64,000 nt of DNA from Algibacter sp045066735 (GTDB lineage Bacteria; Bacteroidota; Bacteroidia; Flavobacteriales; Flavobacteriaceae): positions 620,001 to 684,000 of the forward strand of contig NZ_JBISHH010000026.1 of assembly GCF_045066735.1 (NCBI RefSeq). Direction: 5' to 3'. Each line of letters begins with the position of its first letter. Within the stretch, counting starts at the first letter, position 1. The translations under genes were made by a program, and so were the position numbers. Under the pieces are notes generated by a model. That model made no database searches and was not told the DNA's origin. It saw nothing but the letters and a program-made list of their open reading frames with translations. Positions 1-8,863 of this stretch are shown in pieces.

Positions 1-2004
1 TATAAGGTACTCTTATTTATTATTACTACGTTTTTAATTGTTTATTTGTTTCCGAAAAGTGGGAAATTTAAATATAGTTTTGAAAAGGGAAAGCCTTGGC
101 AGTCAGAGAATTTGTATGCGCCATTTGATTTTGCCATAAAAAAATCTGACAGTGAGATTAACAAGGAAAAAGAAGATATTATTAACAATGGAACGTTATA
201 TTTTACAATTGATGGCAGTATAGAAAATAAAGTGAAAACCGCTTTTAAGGAAGAGTTTACCACTAATTTTTCTGATACTATTTCCTTAACAACATCTAGT
301 GAATTATACAAAACGGGAATTGATATTATTTCTCAACTTTATGCTTTTGGAGTTTTAAATGAAAGCTATAGTTTTTCGGAAGAGAAAAAAATAGTGATTT
401 TAGATGAGCGTGTTAAAAAACAAGAAGGAATATATTACGACTTAATTAAGCTTGATAAAGTAACTTCTGTAATTGAAAAAGTTTTAAAAAAGCATAAATT
501 ATCGTCGAACAAAACAGAATTTGTATCTCTCTTTTACGATTTAGTAGAGCCTAATTTAACTTTTGATAAATCTTTTACAGATAAGGCTTTACAAGAGGAA
601 CTTGATAAAATAGTTTATGCAAGAGGTAGTATTGAAAAGCAGACTTTAATAGTTTCTAAGGGAGAAGTTGTTCAGGGGGATAAATATCAAATATTAAAGT
701 CTTTACAATCTGAATACGAATCTCAGGTTTGGAGCAAATCTAGTTATATCTGGATTTTGTTTGCTTACACGCTTTTAGTAGCGTTGGCTTTGCTTATGCT
801 TTTGTTATTTTTAAGAAAATATAGATTGAGTGTATTTGAAAATAACACGAAAGTCACGTTTATATTTTTTAATATTTTTTTGTTAATTTTTCTAACCACT
901 TTAGTGGTAAATTACAATTCTAAGTTTATTTATGTAGTGCCTATCTGTATTTTGCCGTTGGTTTTTAAAGCGTTTTTCGATGCACGATTAGGGTTGTTTT
1001 CTCATGTTATTACGGTATTACTGTTAGGTTTTGTTGTGCCTAATAGTTACGAGTATATGTTCTTGCAAATTATTGCTGGTATTGTAACCATTTTAACGGT
1101 AAAAGAACTTTATAAACGAGCTAACTTATTTATTTCGGTTGGACAAATTACACTTATTTACTTCATAGCTTATTTTGCGTTTTTTGTAATACATGAAGGT
1201 ACCGTGGAAACTTTAGAGTGGAAAACTTTTGGTTATTTTGTATTGTGTGGCTTAGCGACATTATTTGTACAACCTTTAATTTATGTTTATGAAAAGGTTT
1301 TTGGCTTAGTTTCCGATGTGTCATTGTTAGAGCTTTCGGATACTAATTCTAAGCTTTTAAAAGAATTATCGAATAAAGCGCCTGGTACATTTCACCACTC
1401 TCTAAACGTTGCTAATTTGGCAGAATCTTCAGCAAATGAAATTGGAGCAAATGCCATGTTGGTTAGGGTAGGAGCTTTGTATCATGATATTGGTAAAATG
1501 AAGAGCCCGACATATTTCACCGAAAATCAATCTACAGGAATTAACCCACACGACGAGCTGTCTTCTAAAGAAAGTGCTAGAATAATTACCGACCATGTTA
1601 TTGATGGAATAGAAATAGCTAAGAAAAATAATTTACCAGACCGTGTTATCGATTTTATTAGAACGCATCATGGTACTAGTGTAGTTTATTACTTCTATAT
1701 GCAGGAAAAAAAGAATCATGATGTTGTAGATAAATTGGATTTTAGCTATCCTGGACCAAAGCCTTTTAGTAAAGAAACTGCAATTTTAATGATGTGCGAT
1801 AGTATTGAAGCTGCATCTAAGAGTTTAAAGGAACCAACCTCGACCAAAATAGACGCTTTTGTAGAAAATATAATCAATAAACAAATAGATGAGGGACAAT
1901 TTTTAAATGCGAACATCACTTTCAAAGAAATTGAATCGATTAAAAAAGTGCTAAAACACAAGCTAGCAAACATTTACCATTTAAGAATTGAATACCCTGA
2001 ATAA
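1..2004 (+). CDS. HD family phosphohydrolase, PgpH-like c-di-AMP phosphodiesterase (5' end outside window)
   Basis: The reading frame is open from base 1, and the first residues form the end of a membrane helix, so the true start lies upstream. The visible 667 residues show the PgpH layout: an extracellular 7TMR-HDED-type region (about 40-250), roughly seven membrane segments (about 250-430) and a cytoplasmic HD domain (about 450-640). The HD signature is clear: GTFHHS, then YHDIGK, then RTHHGT and a later MCDSIEAAS. Family members hydrolyse cyclic di-AMP at the inner membrane face. Two tRNA genes follow after a separate promoter. Substrate is inferred from the family. Confidence 0.9.
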   Translation, partial: YKVLLFIITTFLIVYLFPKSGKFKYSFEKGKPWQSENLYAPFDFAIKKSDSEINKEKEDIINNGTLYFTIDGSIENKVKTAFKEEFTTNFSDTISLTTSSELYKTGIDIISQLYAFGVLNESYSFSEEKKIVILDERVKKQEGIYYDLIKLDKVTSVIEKVLKKHKLSSNKTEFVSLFYDLVEPNLTFDKSFTDKALQEELDKIVYARGSIEKQTLIVSKGEVVQGDKYQILKSLQSEYESQVWSKSSYIWILFAYTLLVALALLMLLLFLRKYRLSVFENNTKVTFIFFNIFLLIFLTTLVVNYNSKFIYVVPICILPLVFKAFFDARLGLFSHVITVLLLGFVVPNSYEYMFLQIIAGIVTILTVKELYKRANLFISVGQITLIYFIAYFAFFVIHEGTVETLEWKTFGYFVLCGLATLFVQPLIYVYEKVFGLVSDVSLLELSDTNSKLLKELSNKAPGTFHHSLNVANLAESSANEIGANAMLVRVGALYHDIGKMKSPTYFTENQSTGINPHDELSSKESARIITDHVIDGIEIAKKNNLPDRVIDFIRTHHGTSVVYYFYMQEKKNHDVVDKLDFSYPGPKPFSKETAILMMCDSIEAASKSLKEPTSTKIDAFVENIINKQIDEGQFLNANITFKEIESIKKVLKHKLANIYHLRIEYPE

Positions 2005-2030
2005 TTTTCAAAAAAAAAACTAAAAAATGT

Positions 2031-2061
2031 TTGTTAGATTTAAGATGAAAACCTAAATTTG
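2031..2061 (+). promoter_or_regulatory. promoter of tRNA-Ser/tRNA-Pro
   Basis: TTG at 2031-2033 and TAAATTTG at 2054-2061, spaced by exactly 20 bases, match the Bacteroidota sigma-A promoter. The minus-7 box runs into CACCCG, the same as at the tRNA-Arg promoter near 10482. Confidence 0.75.
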
Positions 2062-2105
2062 CACCCGCATTACAATATTAGTGCGATGTTCTTAGAACAA
2101 TTATT

Positions 2106-2194
2106 GGAGAGGTGCCTGAGTGGCCGAAAGGAGCGGTTTGCTAAATCGTCGTTGGTGGAAACACTGACCCAGGGTTCGAATCCCTGTCTCTCCG
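2106..2194 (+). tRNA. tRNA-Ser (anticodon GCT)
   Basis: An 89-nt cloverleaf. The acceptor GGAGAGG pairs with TCTCTCC ending at 2193. The anticodon loop is TTGCTAA, there is a long variable arm as expected for class II tRNA, and the T arm is CAGGG-TTCGAAT-CCCTG. The 3' CCA is not encoded. Confidence 0.96.
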
Positions 2195-2228
2195 CAAAAT
2201 ATTTCGCTTGAAATATAGATAACCAATT

Positions 2229-2303
2229 CGGGGTGTAGCGTAGCCCGGTTATCGCGCCGCGTTTGGGACGCGGAGGTCGCAGGTTCGAATCCTGCCACCC
2301 CGA
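2229..2303 (+). tRNA. tRNA-Pro (anticodon TGG)
   Basis: A 75-nt cloverleaf with acceptor CGGGGTG pairing with CACCCCG, an anticodon stem CGCG flanking TTTGGGA, and a T arm with GGTTCGAATCC. It lies 34 bases after tRNA-Ser, probably in the same transcript. Confidence 0.96.
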
Positions 2304-2325
2304 CTAACCTATTATAGGAGCTGTT

Positions 2326-2363
2326 AAAACACTGTTAATCTTTGATTGGCGGTGTTTTTTTTG
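2326..2363 (+). terminator. intrinsic terminator after the tRNA pair
   Basis: AAAACACTG pairs with CGGTGTTTT (one G-U pair) across a 15-nt loop and is followed by a T run. Confidence 0.7.
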
Positions 2364-3298
2364 TTTGACATTTATTCATTGTAAATTATTACTATTTTTT
2401 TTACTAAAATTAATAACGTTTTAATTAAGGTATTTTAGTTATTGTTGTTTTTCTCATTTCGATTTAGTAATACTTGATGTATTTAATAGAACCTGAATAG
2501 AATTATGTTAAAGATATTTAAATAGATAGTTGTTTAGATATAAAATATAATAAGAACTTATTCGAAAGCATATATTAAGGAAGCGAGCATTTGGTTTCAA
2601 CTTAGAGATATATATGTGCTATTTTTTGTAAGAGAAGAGTAGGGGTTTTAGTATTAGGCTTATTCTATCTCTAAATGAATTCGAAGGTTGTTTTTCTTGG
2701 TTGCCCTGTAGGATATTTACTTCTGTGTTATTTGTTTTTATTATAAATTACTGGTAAACATCGTTAAAATGCTTTTATGTCGGTTAAAAAGTTTATTTTA
2801 GCAAAATATTAACATAGCGTTTTTTAATATAGAATCAACTTTTGTTTCTTATTTAATTAATGGCATAACAAAAATAGTCCCAAATGAAATTAAAAAAGAG
2901 CATTTTATCAATGCTTTTTACTAGTCTATATGTAGAATAGTAAAAGAATATGATGTATTACTAGCTCAATTATTAAAAAAAGCTGACTCTCGTGTTTCAA
3001 GTTCTGTTTAATCAAGAAGCATAGCTAAATGTAATAAAATAAATAAAGTCTATTATCATTAAGGCGCTGCGAGGCGACTACAAAAACTAATTTTTTCTAT
3101 TAAAATAAGCCCACTATATCTATTAAGGATTAGTAAAATTAATATCACACTACTTTCTGCTTAAAGTTAATTGCCCTCGTTTTGCAGTTTTGGAAGTGTA
3201 TTGTAATAAATTTGCAGTATGATATAAATCATATTGTAGTATTTTAAAAAAGTATAATTTGTTATAAATATTAATTTAAGTAAAATTGAAACCTACAA
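2364..3298. other. gene-poor stretch of about 0.9 kb with possible coding remnants
   Basis: I see no intact gene here. A short frame at 2884-2940 starts like a signal peptide (MKLKKSILSMLF) and stops after 18 codons. A further short open stretch follows near 2950-3011. These look like eroded coding sequence, but nothing is recognisable. The last 120 bases hold the promoter of the downstream YfiR operon. Confidence 0.4.
3182..3214 (+). promoter_or_regulatory. candidate promoter of the YfiR/TonB/kinase operon
   Basis: TTG at 3182-3184 and TAAATTTG at 3207-3214 with 22 bases between. Transcription would start near 3220 and leave a leader of about 80 nt. Confidence 0.55.
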
Positions 3299-3838
3299 AT
3301 GATTAACAATAAGTTCCTACAAAATATCATCTTTTTAGCTAAGGGGCTACTTTTTGCTTTCATTTTTCTCTGTTGTAGTACTTCAAGTTTTGCACAAAAA
3401 ATTTCTGTACCCGAAAATATTCAAGCTGCACTATTAACTAAGGTTTTAAAATACAATCCTCAAATTCCTCAAAACACAAAAGTTAAAATTTTAGTTGTCT
3501 TTAATGATAATTCTATACTAGATAAAGATGAATTTATCAAAGGTTTAGGTAGTTCTATGATTGTTAAAGCAATTACCCCAAAAGAATTAGAAAAAAATAT
3601 TGCTGGATGCCACGTTGTGTACTTCATGGAAGGCATACACGGTTTTTCTAATATATGTAAAGTTAATAATGTTTTATCAGTTACTGGTACAACTCGTTTT
3701 GTCGAGCAAGGCGAAATATCCCTCGGATTTGGAATTGAAAATAGTAAACCCAAGATATTAGTGAATTTAACATCATTAGATATGGAAGGTCAATCATTCT
3801 CATCAGATATATTGAGGATAGGAAAAATTTTTAAATGA
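3299..3838 (+). CDS. YfiR-like periplasmic protein (DUF4154 family)
   Basis: 179 residues with an N-terminal signal peptide ending near residue 33 (hydrophobic core then SSFAQ). The rest fits the YfiR/DUF4154 family: a KVLKYNP segment, KILVVFNDNS, HVVYFMEG, a CKVNNVLSVTGTTRFVEQGEISLGF stretch broken over about 135-160, and a C-terminal RIGKIFK. In Pseudomonas YfiR is a periplasmic repressor of the CHASE8-domain diguanylate cyclase YfiN. Here the CHASE8-like protein three genes downstream is a histidine kinase, so this YfiR probably acts on that kinase or on the adjacent receptor (inference). It is the first gene of a tightly spaced operon, 7 bases before the next gene. Confidence 0.82.
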   Translation: MINNKFLQNIIFLAKGLLFAFIFLCCSTSSFAQKISVPENIQAALLTKVLKYNPQIPQNTKVKILVVFNDNSILDKDEFIKGLGSSMIVKAITPKELEKNIAGCHVVYFMEGIHGFSNICKVNNVLSVTGTTRFVEQGEISLGFGIENSKPKILVNLTSLDMEGQSFSSDILRIGKIFK

Positions 3839-3845
3839 AACAATT

Positions 3846-6161
3846 ATGAATTTTAAGGAGAAAATACTTTTATTCATTATGATCATAACATCTCTGTTAT
3901 GCTTTAAAACTTTTGCGCAAGTAGATAAAGTTTATAATGAAATGACTCTTGAAGAGTTGTTAGATATTGATGTTGTTGTAACGGCCTCTAAACACCCCGA
4001 AGATTTATTTGAAACACCTTTGTCTACAACTATTATTAGCAAAGAGGAAATAAGTAATTCAGGAGTTACAAATATTCCAGAGGCATTGCGCTTGTCTCAG
4101 GGATTAATAGTGAGAGAAATAACACCTGGAAATTACGACATACATATACGAGGATATGATGATATAACAAAAAATGTTTATTTAACATTATCGTATAATA
4201 CAACAATATTGGTTATGATTGATAACCGAATAGTATACAGTTATTTTAGTGGAGGAACATTTTGGGAAACCTTACCTGTTGATTTGAATGATGTTGAAAG
4301 AATTGAAGTTGTTCGAGGTCCAGCATCCGCATTATACGGGCCTAATGCTGTTACAGGTGTTATTAACATCATTACATCTCATGCAGATAAAAAAGGTAAA
4401 AACATAACTGTCAATACACAATTAGGTACTAATAAAGCTAAAAATGCTAGTTTAAATATAGGTTATAATTGGGATGATAAAACAAAGCTTTCATTTTCGG
4501 GTAATTTTTCAGAACGCTATCGTTTTGATACAGATTATTTCGACTTTATAAGAAAAGGTTATGTTGGTGTAGATAGTTTAACCATGTTTGTATCCCCTGT
4601 GAAAGATATTAACGGGAATGAGCCATGGAATTTTACTGAGTATCAAAAAGAGCTTGGAGCCTATTATAATGAAGATCTTAGTTTAAGACGGGCAGGAGCA
4701 AATATATTCTTTACACATCATTACACCGAGAATTCAAACATTGATATTGCCGTGGGCGCTCAAAAATCTCAAAGCCAGAGAACAGGGTTTGTAAATCTAG
4801 CGACGCCATTGTCTCAAACGGAATCACAAAGTTATTATTTAAACGCAAAAATACAGCACAACAACTTATACGGACAATTAAATATTAACTCAGGAAAGGA
4901 TGAAAACAACTATAAGTTCAATTCTTACAAGTTTACTAATGTTGAAGGGAATCTAGAGTATTTTAAAGAGTTTAAATCGTTTAGTATTAGGCCGGGAGTA
5001 AATTATAAATTTTTATCATATAACAGCCCGTTTACTTACGATGAACCATTAAGTTTCAATAATTTAAATTATGAATTTAAAGACGAACCTAGAGAAACTT
5101 TTTCTTATTCCGCTTTCATATTAACAGAATGGAAACCAATAGCGAAACTTAGAATGATAGGAGCTGTTCGAGTAGATAAGTTTGGGTTTAATAAAAATTA
5201 TTTTACCAATTTCGAAATAGCATCTACTTATAGGTTAAATAAAAACAATTTAGTTCGTGGCTCTTTTTCTAGAGCTAGTAAGTCCCCGTTCTTTTTTGAT
5301 ACCTATCTAAACAGTGATTTAACTGTGAAATATGACAGTAGCGCTGCTAGTGTAAATGTACCTGTAGATTTTACTGTTAGTGGCCAAAAAGATTTAAAAT
5401 ACCCAACTATTACAAGTTTTGAAGTAGGCTGGAGAACTAAATTGAATAAAAATTTAACTTTAGATTTCGAGGCGTTCTATTCTAAAGTAGATAATTTTGT
5501 AAATCCAAATGCGTATTACGATTATGTAACAACCCAAGAAATAGATGAATTTGGTGAACCTGGAGAAATATTATCTCTTCATGCTGATGGTTCAGTAATA
5601 TTTGAAAATTACGATTTAAACGCTAATCAATTCGGTTTAGGGTTTACTTTAAATTACGATTTTAGCAATAATTTTTCAGCAAAGGCATTTGGTACCTATC
5701 AAAAAACTAATATTTCTGGCAGGAAAGATATAGAGATTGAATTAACAGATATTGTGTTAGAGCCTAATGCTACTAACGATATTTTAACTACTACATTAAG
5801 TAATAGAACAAATCCTACACAATGGAGTGAAGAAGCAACACCTTCTTTTTTCGGAGGCTTTTCATTGAATTATAAACCTAATGATAAGTGGAGTTTTAAT
5901 ACAGATGCTTACATTTATTCTAATCATGAGTTTGCGAACTATAATTACTATCAAATATCTAGCGTAGAGAATATTGATGACGCTAAAGTCCAGATGGACA
6001 TTAGAACTAACATGATTTTGAATGTCAAAACTATCTATCAATTAAATAAAAACATATCGGCTAATATTACCGCTAAAAATATATTAGGTAAGCACCGCGA
6101 GTATGGCTTTGCAGACAATATTGGATCTATTGTATTAATAGGTCTACAATGGAAATACTAA
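3846..6161 (+). CDS. TonB-dependent outer-membrane receptor
   Basis: 771 residues. A signal peptide ends near residue 25 (KTFAQ). A plug domain (about 45-165) contains VVTASKHPEDLFETPLS and the classic ERIEVVRGPASALYGPNA. The remainder is a beta-barrel rich in alternating aromatic residues and ends in an aromatic strand (LIGLQWKY). There is no SusD partner and no carboxypeptidase-like N-terminal domain, so it resembles colicin I receptor/vitamin B12-type receptors more than SusC. Ligand unknown. Its place between a YfiR-like protein and a sensor kinase suggests ligand-linked signalling, but no N-terminal signalling extension for an anti-sigma factor is seen. Confidence 0.9.
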   Translation: MNFKEKILLFIMIITSLLCFKTFAQVDKVYNEMTLEELLDIDVVVTASKHPEDLFETPLSTTIISKEEISNSGVTNIPEALRLSQGLIVREITPGNYDIHIRGYDDITKNVYLTLSYNTTILVMIDNRIVYSYFSGGTFWETLPVDLNDVERIEVVRGPASALYGPNAVTGVINIITSHADKKGKNITVNTQLGTNKAKNASLNIGYNWDDKTKLSFSGNFSERYRFDTDYFDFIRKGYVGVDSLTMFVSPVKDINGNEPWNFTEYQKELGAYYNEDLSLRRAGANIFFTHHYTENSNIDIAVGAQKSQSQRTGFVNLATPLSQTESQSYYLNAKIQHNNLYGQLNINSGKDENNYKFNSYKFTNVEGNLEYFKEFKSFSIRPGVNYKFLSYNSPFTYDEPLSFNNLNYEFKDEPRETFSYSAFILTEWKPIAKLRMIGAVRVDKFGFNKNYFTNFEIASTYRLNKNNLVRGSFSRASKSPFFFDTYLNSDLTVKYDSSAASVNVPVDFTVSGQKDLKYPTITSFEVGWRTKLNKNLTLDFEAFYSKVDNFVNPNAYYDYVTTQEIDEFGEPGEILSLHADGSVIFENYDLNANQFGLGFTLNYDFSNNFSAKAFGTYQKTNISGRKDIEIELTDIVLEPNATNDILTTTLSNRTNPTQWSEEATPSFFGGFSLNYKPNDKWSFNTDAYIYSNHEFANYNYYQISSVENIDDAKVQMDIRTNMILNVKTIYQLNKNISANITAKNILGKHREYGFADNIGSIVLIGLQWKY

Positions 6162-6182
6162 AAATTTAACTCTCACTTAATT

Positions 6183-6647
6183 ATGAAAAACAATTATTAT
6201 TTAACTGCTATTTTTGCTTTAATTATATCTTTAACATCTTGTAGCTCTAGTGATTCTGAAACGAAAAGCGACATAATGAGTTCTAAAACATGGGTAATAG
6301 AAAGTAAGATGCTTTCACCTACTATCAATTATGGAACTATAGAGATTACAGATATTATGGTGCTTGAACCAGAGGAAACTAGAAACTATTCTTTTGAATT
6401 CAAATCTGATGGAACATTCGTTCAGCGAGATGCAGCAGGAGCCAGTGTATTTGAAAGCACATGGTCTTTAAACTCCGATAACACACTGTTGTCTTTTGGA
6501 GAACCAATTGTTTACAACTATCCTGTTGTTGGTGAAATGGGGTTTTCAACTATTGATATTATATCTATATCATCATCTAAAGTAGTAGGAACGGTAGAAT
6601 CGGTTTTTGGCGGTGAAAATTATGAGCTTACAATAACATTTATCTAA
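6183..6647 (+). CDS. small lipoprotein, lipocalin-like
   Basis: 154 residues starting with a lipoprotein signal: hydrophobic core then LTSC, with the lipidated Cys at residue 20 followed by a Ser-rich linker. The body has the pattern of lipocalin-like Bacteroidota lipoproteins: KTWVIESK near the start, then FEFKSDGTFVQRD, then STWSLNSDNTLLSF. Specific function is unknown. It lies 21 bases after the receptor and 45 before the kinase, so it is probably a surface or periplasmic partner of that pair. Confidence 0.75.
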   Translation: MKNNYYLTAIFALIISLTSCSSSDSETKSDIMSSKTWVIESKMLSPTINYGTIEITDIMVLEPEETRNYSFEFKSDGTFVQRDAAGASVFESTWSLNSDNTLLSFGEPIVYNYPVVGEMGFSTIDIISISSSKVVGTVESVFGGENYELTITFI

Positions 6648-6692
6648 TTTTTTTTTAATTCATCTTCAAAAATCATTTAATTTATATTAATA

Positions 6693-8453
6693 ATGATCTT
6701 TAAAAACCTTTCTATTAAAGTTAAAATGATGCTGATTATTCAGTTAGTATCCTTGTCCTCTTTATTATTGGGTTTTACTTATGTTATTTTTAGTAATATA
6801 ACAGATTTTAAAGAGGATATGAAAAACAACGCCGTAATTAACGCCACGCTAGTTGGAGATTATTGCGCTGTGCCTTTGGTATTTGATGTTTCAGAAAGTG
6901 CAACAGAGACGTTAGGGAAATTACAAAATATCCCATCTTTAGAAGTGGGTATAGTTTATAATGATAAAAATGAAGTTTTTGCTGAATACTATAAAAACGG
7001 GAATAAAATTTCTATTTCTAGTACCGTTAAAAAAGGGTCTTGGAATAAATTTGAAAACAATTATTTAAGTGTATCTAAACCTATCTTTAGTGATGATGAA
7101 TTTGCAGGAACCATTTATTTAAGGGTTTCTACAGAAGAACTAACCATGAAAATTAACGATTATTTGGTTAAAATGGCTATATTATTAGTATCACTACTTC
7201 TCGTTAATTATATACTTGCTACATGGTTGCAAAAAGTACTTTCGGAACCTATATTGAACTTAACCAAGGCTACTAAAGAAATCTCTGAAGTTGGAAACTA
7301 TAAATTAAGGGTTAATAAGCAAGGTAATGATGAAATTGGAGTTTTAGTTGATGAGTACAATAAAATGTTATCTCAAATCTATGTAAGAGAAGAGGCTTTA
7401 AAGCAGAGAACGCATGAGTTAACAGAAACCTTAGGCGATTTAAAGCAAACCCAAGAAAAGCTTATTAATTCAGAAAAACTGGCGGCGCTGGGGCAGTTAA
7501 TCGCAGGTGTTGCACACGAAATTAATACACCACTTGGTGCTATTCGGTCATCTATTGGTAATATTAATAAAACCATGTGTTTTGTGTTGAATGAATATCC
7601 ATTATTTATTAATGAATTACCCAAAGATAAAAAAGCAAAATTTTTAGAATTAGTTGAAGATTCTTTTAAAAAAAACAAGCATATGCTTACTTCAAAAGAA
7701 GAGCGTACACTTAAAAAAAAGATATCTAAATTACTTGAAAATCATGATATTGCAAACGCCTATTCATTTGCAGATACTTTTGTAGACATGATGGTTGTGG
7801 AAAATGTAGAAAACTATCTCGATTTATTACAACATGAAGATGCTGAAAAAATTATAGAAACAGCTTATAAAATTACGGGCTTACAAAGAAGTACAGAAAA
7901 TATTGAGTTTGCCGCCGATAGAGCTTCAAAAGTTGTTTTCGCACTTAAGAATTCATCAAGAGTTAATAACTACGAAGAGCAAGTTTTAGCAGATGTTACT
8001 GAGGGTATTGAAAGTGTTTTAATTTTGTACAATAACCAAATTAAGCAAGGGATAGAAGTAGAAAAGGTATATAAGAAGATACCAAAAATTCTTTGCTATT
8101 ATGATGAGTTGAACCAAGTATGGACTAATATTTTGCACAATGCGATTTATGCAATGGATCTAAGTGGTAGATTAACAATTAAAACAGATGTAGATAAAGA
8201 CTGGGTAGTGGTATCAATTACCGATAGTGGTAGAGGGATTCCTAGAGATGAAATTGATAAAATATTCGATCCCTTCTTTAGTACTAAACCAACAGGAGAA
8301 GGTACAGGAATTGGGCTAGATATCTCAAAACGAATTATAGAAAAGCATAACGGAAAAATTGAAGTAGAAAGCGAACCAGGTAAAACAACGTTTAGTGTTT
8401 ATTTACCTATAATTGGTAGCAACAATATAGAACCTATAAAACCTCAACAATAA
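6693..8453 (+). CDS. membrane sensor histidine kinase with CHASE8-like periplasmic domain
   Basis: 586 residues. A membrane helix (about 11-31) is followed by a periplasmic domain of CHASE8 type (about 35-150, with DYCAVPLVFDVSESATE), a second helix (about 155-173), HAMP (about 175-225), a coiled coil, the H-box VAHEINTPLG with the phosphoacceptor at His275, an unusually long helical insert of about 170 residues, then the ATPase domain (NILHNAIYAM, DSGRGIP, TGIGLDIS). CHASE8 is the sensor type of YfiN, the partner of YfiR. Here it drives phosphotransfer instead of a GGDEF domain. The next two genes encode receiver proteins 4 and about 415 bases downstream, the natural targets. Confidence 0.88.
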   Translation: MIFKNLSIKVKMMLIIQLVSLSSLLLGFTYVIFSNITDFKEDMKNNAVINATLVGDYCAVPLVFDVSESATETLGKLQNIPSLEVGIVYNDKNEVFAEYYKNGNKISISSTVKKGSWNKFENNYLSVSKPIFSDDEFAGTIYLRVSTEELTMKINDYLVKMAILLVSLLLVNYILATWLQKVLSEPILNLTKATKEISEVGNYKLRVNKQGNDEIGVLVDEYNKMLSQIYVREEALKQRTHELTETLGDLKQTQEKLINSEKLAALGQLIAGVAHEINTPLGAIRSSIGNINKTMCFVLNEYPLFINELPKDKKAKFLELVEDSFKKNKHMLTSKEERTLKKKISKLLENHDIANAYSFADTFVDMMVVENVENYLDLLQHEDAEKIIETAYKITGLQRSTENIEFAADRASKVVFALKNSSRVNNYEEQVLADVTEGIESVLILYNNQIKQGIEVEKVYKKIPKILCYYDELNQVWTNILHNAIYAMDLSGRLTIKTDVDKDWVVVSITDSGRGIPRDEIDKIFDPFFSTKPTGEGTGIGLDISKRIIEKHNGKIEVESEPGKTTFSVYLPIIGSNNIEPIKPQQ

Positions 8454-8457
8454 TACT

Positions 8458-8853
8458 ATGAAGAAAAATGTAATATTATGTGTCGATGATGAAAAAATTA
8501 TACTAGATAGTATTAAAGCACAATTAAAAGAGAATTACGGAAACTCATTTTTATATGAAACTGCAGAAAGTGCGGCAGAAGCTTTAGATATTATTGACGA
8601 CTTAAACATAAATTTAAGCACCAAATTAATAATAATTAGCGACTGGTTAATGCCTTCCATAAAAGGAGATGAGTTTTTAATTAAAGTGCATAGTATGTAC
8701 CCTAATTCATTAAAAATAATGTTAACAGGCCATGCAGATGCTATGTCGATTAAAAAAACAGAAAGTGAAGCAGATTTATATAAGTGTATTAAAAAACCAT
8801 GGGTTCGGTCCGAGTTATTTTCTTGTATTGATTCGGGTATGCAATTAATTTAA
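8458..8853 (+). CDS. single-domain response regulator (REC only)
   Basis: 131 residues making one receiver domain: acidic pair in CVDDEK near residues 9-10, phosphoacceptor Asp62 in SDWLMP, Thr in MLTGHA and Lys in KKPW. There is no output domain, so it probably acts as a phosphate shuttle or by protein contact. It starts 4 bases after the CHASE8 kinase and resembles the receiver domain of the next gene. Confidence 0.88.
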   Translation: MKKNVILCVDDEKIILDSIKAQLKENYGNSFLYETAESAAEALDIIDDLNINLSTKLIIISDWLMPSIKGDEFLIKVHSMYPNSLKIMLTGHADAMSIKKTESEADLYKCIKKPWVRSELFSCIDSGMQLI

Positions 8854-8863
8854 ATGATGACGA

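Noticed and set aside
2101..2298. Minus-strand open frame across the two tRNA genes
   Set aside because: It is the reverse reading of tRNA sequence, a well-known false protein type.
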